A DNA stretch of 64,000 nucleotides from Opeltia flavorubescens. Its lineage: Eukaryota; Ascomycota; Lecanoromycetes; Teloschistales; Teloschistaceae. Below the pieces are notes generated by a model that ran no database searches, was not told where the DNA came from, and worked only from the letters and a program-made list of their open reading frames with translations. Position 1 is the stretch's first letter, and each line of letters opens with the position of its first letter. Where the stretch lies: positions 124,001 through 188,000 of the forward strand of contig KE546972.1 of assembly GCA_000442125.1 (NCBI GenBank), given 5' to 3'. Position numbers and translations under genes: made by a program. Below, in pieces: positions 21,931-32,282 of the stretch.

Positions 21931-24647
21931 ATGAGCAGCTCGTCATCAGGTATCAGACCCGCCGAGACGAACGCCTCATCGTCTCAATTACAGCAAGACT
22001 CTGACACCGATAGCAACGAGGAAGACGATCCGATCAACCTAAACCTCGCACATGATGTTCTGGCTGACGATTCCTTGCAAGAGGAGCCCCATCCTCAGTA
22101 TGCCTTTCGGGCTCATCACACGTATTCTTTGCTGACGTTGGCTAAAGAATAACCTTTAAGAAGAAGAGAAAGCTCCCTTCCGGATTAAAGATACCGAATT
22201 TCTTCTCCAATTCTGCCAGCAGCTCACATCCATCCTCTCCACGGCCTGTACCAACGGCTCGCAGCCGCAAGCTTCGTGAATGGTCTTCGGTTACCAATTC
22301 AAACGCAAACTCAAGCATCTCACTTCCGCTCGCGAACGGGAATCCTGTGGATGCAAAATACCCAAATGACAATAAGGATGGGGATCCACTTGACTGGTAC
22401 TTGGAAGGCCCTGGCCGGCGTGTCGGTTATGATGATTTGACAGCTATCGATTGGATCTTCGAGTACACGAAAGAACGTCAACGACTACGGTTCCTATATT
22501 CGCATGCTGGCGGTCTCATTGGTCATGCGCAACAACTATTCGATGCAAGTCAGATATGGATTATCCTAGTCATCACTGGTCTTGCTACTGGAATACTAGC
22601 GGCTGGTATCGATGTCGCTAGCGACTGGTTGGGTGATCTGAAAACAGGATACTGCAAGACAGGGGCAGGAGGAGGTCACTTCTATCTCAACAAAGGCTTC
22701 TGTTGCTGGGGACATGAAGAGTGGTCTCAATGCCAAGGATGGACGCCTTGGGGATCTGCACTACGGATCAAGTCATCGGCTGGCATGTACATCGTCGAGT
22801 ACATCTTCTTTGTGTTGTTCTCGGTATTCTTCGCCATCTGCGCAAGCATGCTTGTCCGAGCGTATGCTCCCTATGCGAAGCACAGTGGTATTCCAGAGAT
22901 CAAAACGGTGCTTGGGGGCTTTGTTATTCGCCGATTTATGGGTTTATGGACATTGGTCGTCAAGTCTCTTGGATTATGTCTCGCTGTTGCCTCCGGCTTG
23001 TGGCTGGGAAAGGAAGGGCCTCTCGTGCATGTGGCTTGCTGTTGTGCCAATCTTTTCATGAAGCTATCACCAGGCCTGAACGAAAATGAGGCGCGAAAAC
23101 GCGAGGTTCTTTCTGCTGCAGCAGCTTCAGGTATCTCAGTCGCCTTCGGCTCACCAATTGGAGGCGTACTTTTCAGTCTTGAGCAATTATCCTACTACTT
23201 TCCGGATAAGACTATGTGGCAGAGCTTCGTTTGTGCCATGGTTGCAGCTGTAACCTTGCAGGCTTTCAATCCGTTCAGGACGGGCAAGTTGGTTCTCTAT
23301 CAAGTCACCTACAGCACTGGCTGGCACGGTTTCGAGATGGTGCCATTCGCCATACTCGGCATTGTTGGCGGTCTCTATGGTGGACTCTTTATCAAGCTGA
23401 ACATGAAGATTGCTAGATGGCGAAAGTCGTCCAAGTTGATGTCTTCACCCATTTTGGAGGTCATGATCATCGCTACTTGCACTTCCATCATCAATTATCC
23501 AAATAAGTTCATGAGGGCGCAATCGTCCGAGCTCGTGTATTTGCTTTTTGCGGAATGCAAAAATATTACAGATGACCAGCTTGGTATCTGCAAGACCGGC
23601 GCAGCATACGCTGGTGTCATTATACTCCTTTTGGTTGCGGCTGCTCTGGGCTTTATCCTTGCTTCTCTTACATTCGGCTTGCAGATACCGGCCGGGATCA
23701 TCCTTCCCTCGATGGCCATCGGTGCTCTGTATGGGCGAGCTTTTGGCATCATCGCAGAAGTTTGGCAGGGTAACCATCCAAATGCTTTGATCTTCAGAAC
23801 ATGTGAACCAGATGTCCCATGCATCACCCCGGGGACGTACGCCATTATCGGCGCAGCATCTGCACTTGGTGGTGTGACGAGGATGACTGTCTCGATTGTG
23901 GTCATTATGTTTGAACTAACAGGAGCTCTGACTTACGTACTACCCATTATGATTGCTGTCATGATAAGTAAATGGGTCGGAGATGCGTTTGGCAAACGCG
24001 GTATCTATGAGACTTGGATTCATTTCAACGAGTACCCATTTCTGGAAAACAGGGACGACTCATCCATACCTGATGTGCCAGTATCGAACATCATGACGCA
24101 GATCGAGGACATAGCAACACTCACGGCGACCGGTCATACCCTTCATTCGATACATGAGTTTCTCAAAGCAAGCCCATACCGAGGCTTCCCCGTCGTATCT
24201 GATGCAACGGCAAAGATATTGCTTGGATACATCTCACGGACAGAGTTGATATACGCCTTGAAGATTGCTGCTGCCGAGCCGAGAAATCTGCCGCCATCTA
24301 CCGACGTATACTTCTCGCATCAGCCATCCGCTGATCCTCACTCGACGCTCGACCTACGCCCGTGGATGGACCAGACACCCATCACTCTCAACGCAAAGAG
24401 TAGCCTCGAGCTGACTGTCAATATGTTCCAGAAACTTGGGTTGCGCTACGTTTTGTTCTCTGAAAGGGGAGTGTTGCAAGGCCTGCTGACAAAGAAGGAC
24501 GTCTGGTACATACTCGATAGCACTGACAACGGTCGTGTCAAGATGGGCGGCGGCGTGCTCAGGGAGGAGCAAAGCGGCGAATCAAGAGGCCTACTCGATC
24601 GGGACGGAGACAGACGGGAACCCAATAGTCCCTTGGATGATCGATGA
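21931..24647 (+). CDS. CLC-family chloride channel / H+-Cl- exchanger
   Basis: Two exons, 21931-22097 and 22148-24647; 888 residues. The N-terminal 120 residues are acidic then basic (FKKKRKLPSGLKIPNF), as in fungal CLCs of Golgi, vacuole and plasma membrane. Anion-selectivity motifs are visible: HSGIPEIKTVLGG (about 300, the GSGIP site with the first Gly replaced by His but Ser kept), GKEGPLVHVA (about 342, with the gating Glu) and AGIILPSMAIGALYG (about 572, for GIFVPS). Helices AAASGISVAFGSPIGGVLFS and IVVIMFELTGALTY are typical. Two CBS regions follow (about 700-760 and 800-850, ending GLLTKKDVWYIL). Yeast Gef1 is the known model. Whether this one is a channel or an exchanger cannot be read from sequence with certainty. 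Confidence 0.93.
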
Positions 24648-24870
24648 CTTCCAGCTGCATCAAGTGTCATACCAGCACACTAATGACCGTCTGATGCCTG
24701 GACCGGGTAACACCACAAAGCACAGCAGTGCAGTTAGTTTGGGGGTCTTCGGTATTGTTTTGATCTATTTCATGTGCCTCAACGCCTATAGAGTATTCCA
24801 CGAGTACAAACGTCAATGTGCAGAACAGAAAAAGAATCACAGTACACAGCTTACCGGTCTCTCCGCATAG
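24644..24870 (+). pseudogene. Copy of a small CxxC/one-helix protein family, not clearly intact
   Basis: At 24644, overlapping the CLC stop codon, an ATG gives MTSSCIKC, much like MSAICRKC of the copy at 26075. Further on, 24718-24870 reads SSAVSLGVFGIVLIYFMCLNAYRVFHEYKRQ... to TAG, one hydrophobic helix and a basic tail. A 55-70 nt intron with CACTAATGAC as branch site could join them, but no donor keeps both the frame and the second Cys, so the copy may be broken. DNA of the tail (CGAGTACAAACGTCAA) is nearly the same in the copy at 46.4 kb. Confidence 0.45.
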
Positions 24871-24945
24871 AGGCCGAGCACAACAGGGGCAGCTTCATCG
24901 ATCACCTTGTTATTTGAGTCCCGCACCGCTGGTCGACATATCGAT

Positions 24946-26043
24946 TCATCTAGGTCCGTTCACCCCTTGCTCTCCCCTGCCGAGTCTACTCGCCGCGACA
25001 GTCGCTGTTCTGACGCCTGTCGCAACGCTAGCTCTCACCTTGCCATCCTCTAGCACCTGCAAGCCACCTGCTGTACACCCACCTGGGGTGCAAACCTGCT
25101 CCCTCAGCAACGCAGGGTGCTGCCCGTTTTGGACCATCTCTGCTGTACCCTTCATGGTTTGCGCAGCCATCATCTGCGCTTCGGCTCTGGGCAAGCCCAT
25201 TGCTACCGCACCGTCCGCCATCGCCTCGAGAATCAACGCGAAGAAAGCAGGTCCTGAGCCACAAAGCGCCGTGGCAGCATCCATCATATACGGTGGCAAG
25301 TGTACCACCCTACCGACACGAGAAAGGAGCCAGGTGACAAGAGCTGATTGAGAAGATGAGAGAGGAGGGTCTGAGTCCGCAATTACGGTCATAGAACTTC
25401 GTATCAATGACGCGGTATTTGGCATCACACGCACGATCCTGCATCGATCTTCCACTACCCCTGCTGGAAGCAGGCTGCCATATATATTCTCCTCTACCGA
25501 ATCCACTGACGTACCGGCAAGGATGCTAATCAGTAGCTTGCCTCGAAGCGCTTCTTTCATACCTTGTTCTCGGAGGATGCCGTCCTTTAGGTTCTTTGGT
25601 TTACATCCAAGGATGATGATGTCGGCTTGCTGGATACCTTTCAAATTCTGCTTCTGGAGGATTTTCACGGAAGACATGTGAGAAGAGAGGGCATTTTTGA
25701 CGCGCTTGGCGGACGCATCGCGAGTAACGCAGGCTATGAAACGGGAGGGCACGCGAGGAGGGAGATCGTTGTCATCCTGCTGAGCGGCAGGGGTGGTTGT
25801 GCCAGATTGCGATGGGGATGGTTGTGAGGAATTGAGGGAGGAGATGGAGCTGAGTATGCCCGAGAGGATAGCAATACCGAGGGTACCTGGGGACTAGTCA
25901 ATATATTTGAACTTGATATTTTTCGCCCTTTCAAGCTTGCCGCATCCCAGAACTGTCAATGTCATCTCCTCATTCTTCTCGGGGTTTGAGTAGCCATTGA
26001 CTGGTATTGTGAGGCCATTTTGCGAGCTCTGGTTGCTTGACAT
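24946..26043 (-). CDS. PRO3: Pyrroline-5-carboxylate reductase
   Basis: Two exons on the minus strand, 26043-25941 and 25886-24946; 347 residues. The enzyme makes proline from pyrroline-5-carboxylate with NAD(P)H, the last step of proline synthesis. The Rossmann start LTVLGCGTLGIAILSG crosses the intron. Then come CVTRDASAKRV, ADIIILGCKPKNL, VRVMPNTASLIR, the dimer helix TALCGSGPAFFALILEAMAD and the family signature TPGGCTAGGLQVLEDG. A Ser/Gln-rich insert of about 30 residues follows the Rossmann Gly loop. The single intron begins with GC (GCAAGC) and ends in AG, the rare GC-AG class; without it the Gly loop cannot be read. A microprotein gene starts 31 bp from this start on the other strand. 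Confidence 0.92.
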
Positions 26044-26074
26044 CTTGAGTACCCGCTAATTGCACCTTGAGTGA

Positions 26075-26315
26075 ATGTCAGCAATATGTCGAAAATGCGG
26101 AGGTGAAGGTAAATGGTGCCGAAATTAAACCGCTTGCCCCTGACATTATCTAATCAGTCCCCGCAGGCATTCGTTCAGCCACTCATACAGGCCTGGCCGT
26201 CAGTGCCGGGGTATTTGGCATTATCCTTATATATGTTATGTGCCTCAATTGTTATAAAGTCCATTACGAGAACAAGCGTGAACGTGAAGCGTCCCGTGCT
26301 AGCCAAGCCCAGTAA
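26075..26315 (+). CDS. Small CxxC / single-membrane-helix protein (60 residues)
   Basis: Two exons, 26075-26108 and 26167-26315, join through GTAAAT and CCGCAG to give MSAICRKCGGEGIRSATH, a helix LAVSAGVFGIILIYVMCL, and a basic tail NCYKVHYENKRERE before TAA. The CxxC near the start could bind metal; the helix then positive tail suggests one membrane span. Related sequence lies at 24644-24870 and on the minus strand at 46431-46204, so it is a small family. It fits entirely in the 326-bp spacer between the divergent P5C reductase and CTK3 genes, which makes it either a microgene or a spliced upstream ORF in the CTK3 leader. I do not know the family's function. Confidence 0.5.
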
Positions 26316-26369
26316 GACCACATTGGCCCCAAGGCATCTACATATTTTCAAGTCCTCTACGTCGAAATC

Positions 26370-27196
26370 ATGGCGGACCCTTTCGAGGTTCGTATGAGGT
26401 TCACATCCCAGCTGCAGCATCTCAATGCTTCTGTGAACTCCTCTCAGAAAGCCGCCCACTATGCCCTCAAGTATCGGGACATGGACGAGGATCTGCACTC
26501 GTGCATTTTGGAGCAGCTTGAACGAGTATACGAAGGCTTACCTCGAATCTTCAAACTCTTTGCTAATAAAACTGTAGAATTCCATGAACAACCGGGCGAA
26601 CATCATGTACTTCCTCGAACACCTTTGTGACATGGCGCAGAGGGAGAACCACACGAATTTTGTGCGGATGATACAGAAGGATATACTGATGGTCGTGGAT
26701 GCTGTGGCTCCAAGCGATGGATCAGGTGCAGCAAACGTGAAAGTCGTTAGAAGGGTATGATACGTTCTAAGCAGGAGTCCGCTCTCGCTAATAGAACGAC
26801 GCTGTGTAGGTATTGCAAGGCTTACAGCAGAAGGGCATACTGCTCCCGGACACAGTTACAGAAATCGAAGGCTGCCTCAAAGAACGAGATATTGTCGCCG
26901 AGCACGCCGTCCTTTCCCCCATCGATGCCAACGGACAGCGAGATCCTGCGCAAAACCAAGCCATTTCTGCGAAGGTGAATGGAGTTTCAAGACCCGACAA
27001 AAGACAAATCGAACAGAGAATCGAGGAAGATCGAGAGAGACACAAGCGGTTACGAGAAAGTATATGGGCCGTCAGTGATGAGGGAGATCAGGAGTTCGAA
27101 CGGTTGTGGGATGATGTTAGTGAAATTGGGGAGGATGATTACATTGCTGCTGAGGAAGATGCGATGGAAAGACGACAGGCTCTTGGGATGGCCTGA
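26370..27196 (+). CDS. CTK3: CTD kinase subunit gamma (Ctk3)
   Basis: Three exons, 26370-26525, 26578-26754, 26810-27196; 239 residues. Ctk3 is part of CTDK-I, the kinase complex that puts phosphate on Ser2 of the RNA polymerase II C-terminal domain. The N-terminal helical domain has a CID-like fold: MADPFEVRMRFTSQLQHLN, AAHYALKYRDMDEDLHSC, then RANIMYFLEHLCDMAQR and KDILMVVDAVAP. The C-terminal half has GILLPDTVTEIEGCLKERD and a charged coil ERHKRLRESIWAV. Both intron joins keep phase and restore the conserved sequence. It acts in the nucleus. An RTT103-like CTD reader lies 1.8 kb downstream. Confidence 0.92.
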
Positions 27197-28132
27197 TTGC
27201 TGCTGGCCGTCAGCAGCTTATCAAGTTCTCCAACTATTTCGGAGGATGAAGGAAGGAATTTCTGGCTCGAGCCCAGCTTCACCCAAGGAAGGTGTTGCAG
27301 GGCTTTCCTAATCTTATCTGGATCTGGTGGCTCATCAGAATACCCATGTGCAGCTAACTTCTGGCCCCTTTATCGCATGGCCCTCGGATGTCATCCTCTT
27401 AAGCGGAGCACCAAGCAGTCAAATACGTCCCTCCAAAACTGGTGAATGAAGTAAGACGGCTACGACTCAGTCTCGGGAGGATGACATATCCAATTACCCT
27501 CGGCTCAAAACCACAATCGAAGCCTGTTTGATGAAGCAACAATTCACCACTCGAACGGCCGGAACAGGGAAGAAAATGGTAAACAGAAGTGGTTATTGTT
27601 CACTACCACGGCTATTATCAGCATTGGATGTATACCATCAAGCAATACAAGGCAGAAAATCCGAGCACTCAAACACGTAAGTATAACTTGCTGTCGATTC
27701 AATTAGTTTCGAAAGAATGAGAGCATTGGCTTATTGCTCATAGTCTTCAACATCGGAAATTTGTCCGAGCATTCGCGTTGAATATTCTTGCCTACAGCGA
27801 TGTCGCTACCACGGTCTGATATATATCTAGATAGAACTACGGCGATCCCCACCCAATTCAATAGCATCATATACCCAGCTTGGCTCGTCACAAGCAGTGG
27901 CTTTGGAAGTTGGTGATCTGTCTCTCAATCTCATTGTCAACAATGACTTGGTTCAGTCTCGGATCTTGAGAACGCCTATGTTTTCCGAGCAGTAGATAAC
28001 AGACAAACGCTTCAATGCCTTCAATATTTAAACAGCAGTAGTAGTAGCGAAAAATGCCCCATACACGCTCTTGACATTCCATCCTATATACATCCAACCA
28101 CGCAATTCCCTTCCCCCCCTCCCCCAGAAAAA
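27197..28132. other. Intergenic, convergent 3' ends
   Basis: About 0.9 kb between CTK3 and the bL12m gene. Only short ORFs; nothing recognised. Confidence 0.5.
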
Positions 28133-28799
28133 TCAATCACTGGTAACCACCGCCCCCAACCCCTTCATCGTCTCAATAACCTTCTCGCTCTCCTCCTTCG
28201 GCACGCCCTCTTTCATCATCTTCGGCGCGCTCTCAACGAATTTCTTGCTATCCACCAAACTCAACCCCAGCATCTGCTTGATCTCCTTTATGACTTTGGG
28301 TTTGGAGCCGGTGTCGAAGGATTTCAGGGTCAGCGTGAAGAGCGTCTTTTCCTGGGCGGCGGGGGCGGCTTCTTCCTCTTCTACTGCGGCGGGCGGGGGG
28401 GCTGCGGAGCCGGGACCGGGGGTGAAGCCGCCGAGGGGGAGGTCGGGGATGTTGAGTTTTGACTAGAGGCGGGTGGTGGTTAATGATTTTGTAGCTTTTT
28501 TGTCCCTTCTTGTTTGGAGAGATGGGGGGACGGGTTGATAGGGGGGGACTGACCTTGAGATTGGAAACTAGGTCCGCGGTTTCGAGGAGGGTGAGTTGGG
28601 ATATCTGGTCGACTATTGTAGTAATTTTGGGGTTTGAGGTCGAAGCAGCTACAGTGGATTCATGGCGTCGGGATATAGGTTTTCTTTGAGGGTGGTTTTG
28701 GCATCTTATTGCTAATGGTCGGGCGGCGAGGGAGGGGCGGATGGAGGTATGGAGTGATCGAGCGCAGTATCTTACTGCTGGAGAGTATGAAGATGCCAT
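28133..28799 (-). CDS. MNP1: Mitochondrial ribosomal protein bL12m (L7/L12)
   Basis: Two exons on the minus strand, 28799-28554 and 28462-28133; 191 residues. It forms the stalk of the mitochondrial large ribosomal subunit that contacts translation factors. The N-terminus, Arg-rich and without acids (RYCARSLHTSIRPSLAARPL), fits a mitochondrial presequence. Then come the dimerisation segment ITTIVDQISQLTLLETADLV, a Pro/Ala hinge, and the C-terminal domain EKTLFTLTLKSFD ... KPKVIKEIKQMLGLSLVDSK with EKVIETMKGLGAVV at the end, matching bacterial L7/L12. Donor GTCAGT, acceptor CTCTAG. An ATG at 28799 is the first in frame. It shares a 217-bp divergent spacer with the RTT103-like gene. Confidence 0.93.
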
Positions 28800-29016
28800 G
28801 ATCAATTCAGTCACTCCGGGATTGAGCTCTGCAATATTTGACTGCAGTTTCATTGATATCTGCTTGGAAAGGATCGCAATCAAATTCACTAGTCTAGATC
28901 GGGACTGGATGCCAAGTATGAGATGTCTTGCGTCTCCACCAAAGCTTCCATTCGAATATATCCAGTCTTACTTTCTTTCATTTCAATTCCTACATTCTGA
29001 CTGAGAAGGACTCGAC
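28800..29016. promoter_or_regulatory. 217-bp divergent promoter region, bL12m and RTT103-like genes
   Basis: Start codons face away over 217 bp, so both promoters share this spacer. Confidence 0.5.
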
Positions 29017-30345
29017 ATGGCGTACACCGACGATGCTGTCAAAGCCAAGCTCTCGTCTCTCAACGAAACACAAGAAAGCATTGTCTCGGTCTCACAATGG
29101 ATCATGTTCCACCGCCGTCACGCCGATCGTACCTGCGCAATCTGGCTCGAGCGAATGAGAGAAACCACAGTGAATAAACGCCTGACCCTCATCTACCTCG
29201 CCAATGAAGTCGTTCAGCAGTCAAAAGCTCGAAGAAAAGATGATTTCCTCGTCGCTTTCTCCCCAGTCATTGCCGAAGCTACAGCTACTGCTTACAAAGG
29301 TTCCACCAACGACGTCCAAGAAAAAATCCGGCGCACGGTCGAAGTCTGGAGTCAACGAAGAATCTTCGACAAGCCGATCCAAGAAGCCGTAGAGACTCGG
29401 ATACAAGAGCTAGACAAATCCCGCTCAGGGAAAAAAAGTGGTCTTTTGGGGGGTTCACTTTTCTCAAGCGGATCCAGCTCCTCGGCACCCTCAGAGCTCC
29501 AACCTCTCATCCCTCTTCAACACGCTGTCTCCAAAGCAAACGCTACCGCAAACCCCGCTACCTCGACAGCCAACGCCGATTACGAGAAATTGGCCGATCC
29601 CGCAAAACCTACCCCTTCGCAACCGGTACACGCTGCTCGTCTCCACGCCCTCCTCAAAACCCTCTCTACTGCTGAAAGTGCCGTGGCAGAAAGCATCAAG
29701 ACCCGCCAAGATCTCGTCAACGGACTCGAAACCCTGCTCGCAACGAATCGTACCGCTCTCGAGAAGGATAAATCTCAGCTCGATACCATCCGCGAACGCC
29801 GCGAAGCAACGGACAAAAAGAAACGTGAAGTCGAAGACGGGATCCTGCGGGGTGTATCATCTGCATCGACAGAGTCGCCGGTGCCAACTACAGAAGGGGA
29901 TCCACAATCTCAGTACGTCAACGGAGGAGGAAGAGGGACCACTACCAGCTCTGCGGAACCAGAGAGGCCGAAAGTCGAGGAATTAACCCCACCGCCAACA
30001 GAGTTCTTCACGCCGACGAATTCTCCGAGGTTTGAGGCGAGGGAGTTGCCGAATAGTGGTGCTAACCATGTTTCTGATTCTGGAGCCAATCATCACCATG
30101 ATCCTACCGTGGAAAAACCTCTACATACTATCGGCCCCTTTGCATCAGCAAAGTCGGAGTCATCACCGCCAACCTCGCGGGCGAATGACCCCCGCATCAG
30201 CGCGCCTTCAGGTCCAGGTCCATCAGCTAAGAAACGAAAACTCGATGCAGAGTTTGAAGGCTTTGGCGCGGGTGAGGACGCTATGGCTGGGCTGGATGAG
30301 GACGTAGCGGAACTCCTACGCGCGGAGAGTGGACGTGCAATTTGA
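29017..30345 (+). CDS. RTT103: RNA polymerase II CTD-interacting domain protein, Rtt103-like
   Basis: One exon, 442 residues. Residues 1-135 are a CID: MAYTDDAVKAKLSSLNETQ, ESIVSVSQWIMFHRRHAD, KRLTLIYLANEVVQQSKARR, then IRRTVEVWSQRRIFDKP. This fold reads the Ser2-phosphorylated C-terminal domain of RNA polymerase II. Residues 205-280 form a coiled coil (HALLKTLSTAESAVAESI, KSQLDTIRERREATDKKKRE), as in yeast Rtt103 and metazoan RPRD proteins. The C-terminal third is disordered and Pro-rich, with a basic KKRKLD stretch near residue 415. Known role: transcription termination with the Rat1 exonuclease. The single-exon form and the length fit the family. Confidence 0.88.
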   Translation: MAYTDDAVKAKLSSLNETQESIVSVSQWIMFHRRHADRTCAIWLERMRETTVNKRLTLIYLANEVVQQSKARRKDDFLVAFSPVIAEATATAYKGSTNDVQEKIRRTVEVWSQRRIFDKPIQEAVETRIQELDKSRSGKKSGLLGGSLFSSGSSSSAPSELQPLIPLQHAVSKANATANPATSTANADYEKLADPAKPTPSQPVHAARLHALLKTLSTAESAVAESIKTRQDLVNGLETLLATNRTALEKDKSQLDTIRERREATDKKKREVEDGILRGVSSASTESPVPTTEGDPQSQYVNGGGRGTTTSSAEPERPKVEELTPPPTEFFTPTNSPRFEARELPNSGANHVSDSGANHHHDPTVEKPLHTIGPFASAKSESSPPTSRANDPRISAPSGPGPSAKKRKLDAEFEGFGAGEDAMAGLDEDVAELLRAESGRAI

Positions 30346-32282
30346 ACAAAAATGGGGAAAACGGGGAGGTTCATTCGGACACTGGATGGGCGGGGCGAAA
30401 AATCTTACAGGAAAGGTGGTGTTTGTACAAGGGCGGTGCATATCGGTTGGATCATTCCTCCAATATGCATGGAGGAAGAATGCTATGAAGATGCAGTGGG
30501 AGCTGTACCTGTAGATTGGAGACATCGGTCATATGGGGCAAGACTCTGTCATAATTAAAGAGATTTGAAATGTAATATACGGCTCCCTCCAGAGAGACGT
30601 ATTCATATTCTACTCCAGATATATCCTCACCATGGTAACCGGTGCTAATTCGTTTCCTATAATCTCAGAACAAACGATGTTTGCTGAAACCAGAAATATA
30701 TATCCTCCTTTCCCTCTGGGTGAAGCGCCGATTTCAGTAATATTTTTCGATTCATGGGTGGGAGATCTAATGTACGTCACCGGTATTCTTGTTGTATCTC
30801 TATCGATAGAGGACTGTCAGGGAGGAAGTGGACTTGTGAGTAGATAGGGTTGACTTACTGTCTAGTTCGTCATCAATAGCATACGAGCAGTAATACATAC
30901 GAGCGTAATTATTTCAAACCGCACCTTTACCCCTGGAATGAGGATATCTAAGAACACGTGCAGAATCACGACTGAATATGGTCCAGTGAAATAATCTTCC
31001 GAATTGCGTTCAAGCTTACTAAGTTATACATTAAACCAACGCCAGACCACACCCATAGCAAGCCGAACACCGTAACACCCATCATTGTTGCCGCAGGGAA
31101 AATCCACCATTAAGGAAAATGACAGCAATAGGGATGCGAAAGGGGCTAGTTATTGCACCAGAACATATGAACCAAACGCCATCCGTAATGAAGTAGAGAA
31201 CACGAAACCATTGTTTTTCCCTGGAAAGTGCTTCACCATGCTATTGCTGAGCCGAAAAACAAATATTAAAAAATACACGTTGGATGAACAGAAGAGGACT
31301 TGGATGTTGGAGATTCGGGCACGTTGAACACCACGGGATTCAAGAGCTTGAGATTGGGTATAGGGGCTGATGATATCAGGGCTGTTTCTTTGCACCAGCT
31401 ATAGCGTCGAAAGGGTGAGAGAATTGGTGAGGCGTCTAAAGCCAGGCAGATCTTCATATGAGACTTGAACATCGGTGGCCTAAGAGGTAGCCAGGCATAG
31501 GCATAATCATGAGTGCTCTGGAGGTGGAAGGCCGCGTGTAAAGACTCAAGCGTAGGCGGAAGAATAGGTCCCCCCACGCCCGGAGTTCTTCGGTAAGGCA
31601 TCTTAATCCTACGTTAGGACAGTATGTCTGTCGAGAAAAAGATGGTGTAAGCGCGCGCACAGTTTGAAGAATGGTGTCCAGAGATCAGGTGGGCTGCAGT
31701 GTGGCCATAAGAAAGCCTCTGATGGCCTCAATGGTCGGCCTGAAGATATGGTATGACTTCATATCCAAGATCTGCTTCGTTGACGCTATTTGGGTTGACG
31801 GGCGGGAAGGGCCATAGGAGCGGAACGTGCACACTGGGCTCATTAGCTGCATGAAGCGAAGGATGCACTTGCTCAGCGGCTTGCAGGATGCATGTACCTC
31901 TGGGGATGTGGGGAACCACGAAGTTCCCGTCCACCACGCCATGTAGATATGAGGAGCATTGTAATCGGTTGTGTAACGATGATGAGTTTCATGATTGGCA
32001 ACGGGGGAGCTTTATCGACGGGCCGTCAGATGGTCGACGAGGCAGTGGCTGACTGCTTCCTGGCAGGAGGTATATGCCGCCAACAGGTCTCGCCGCTTTA
32101 GTCGGTCATGCACCTCTATAAAAGGCAGTCATGTGGGAAGAGGCGCGGGGGGAAAGAGACACGTTCTCCGATTTCGATCCCGATGCACGGAAGACCACGT
32201 GGTTATGCCGAAGCAAACAACGCCGTTATAAAGCCAGCTCTGTGAAATGATACCTCGAGGGGAGAGCACTTTCCAGGCTTCA
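30346..32282. other. Gene-poor interval of 1.9 kb
   Basis: Minus-strand ORFs at 31942-31685 and 31601-31266 look somewhat protein-like (FRSYGPSRPSTQIAS; MKICLALDASPILSPFRR) but cannot be joined or named. The plus strand has TATAAAAGGC at 32116, without a gene behind it. I see no firm feature. Confidence 0.4.

Noticed and set aside
24640-24650. ATG overlapping the CLC stop codon as translational coupling
   Set aside because: Nuclear fungal genes are rarely read as bicistronic mRNAs; the overlap is more likely chance, and the copy may be broken.
32105-32130. TATAAAAGGC as a promoter
   Set aside because: No gene starts within a sensible distance on the plus strand.
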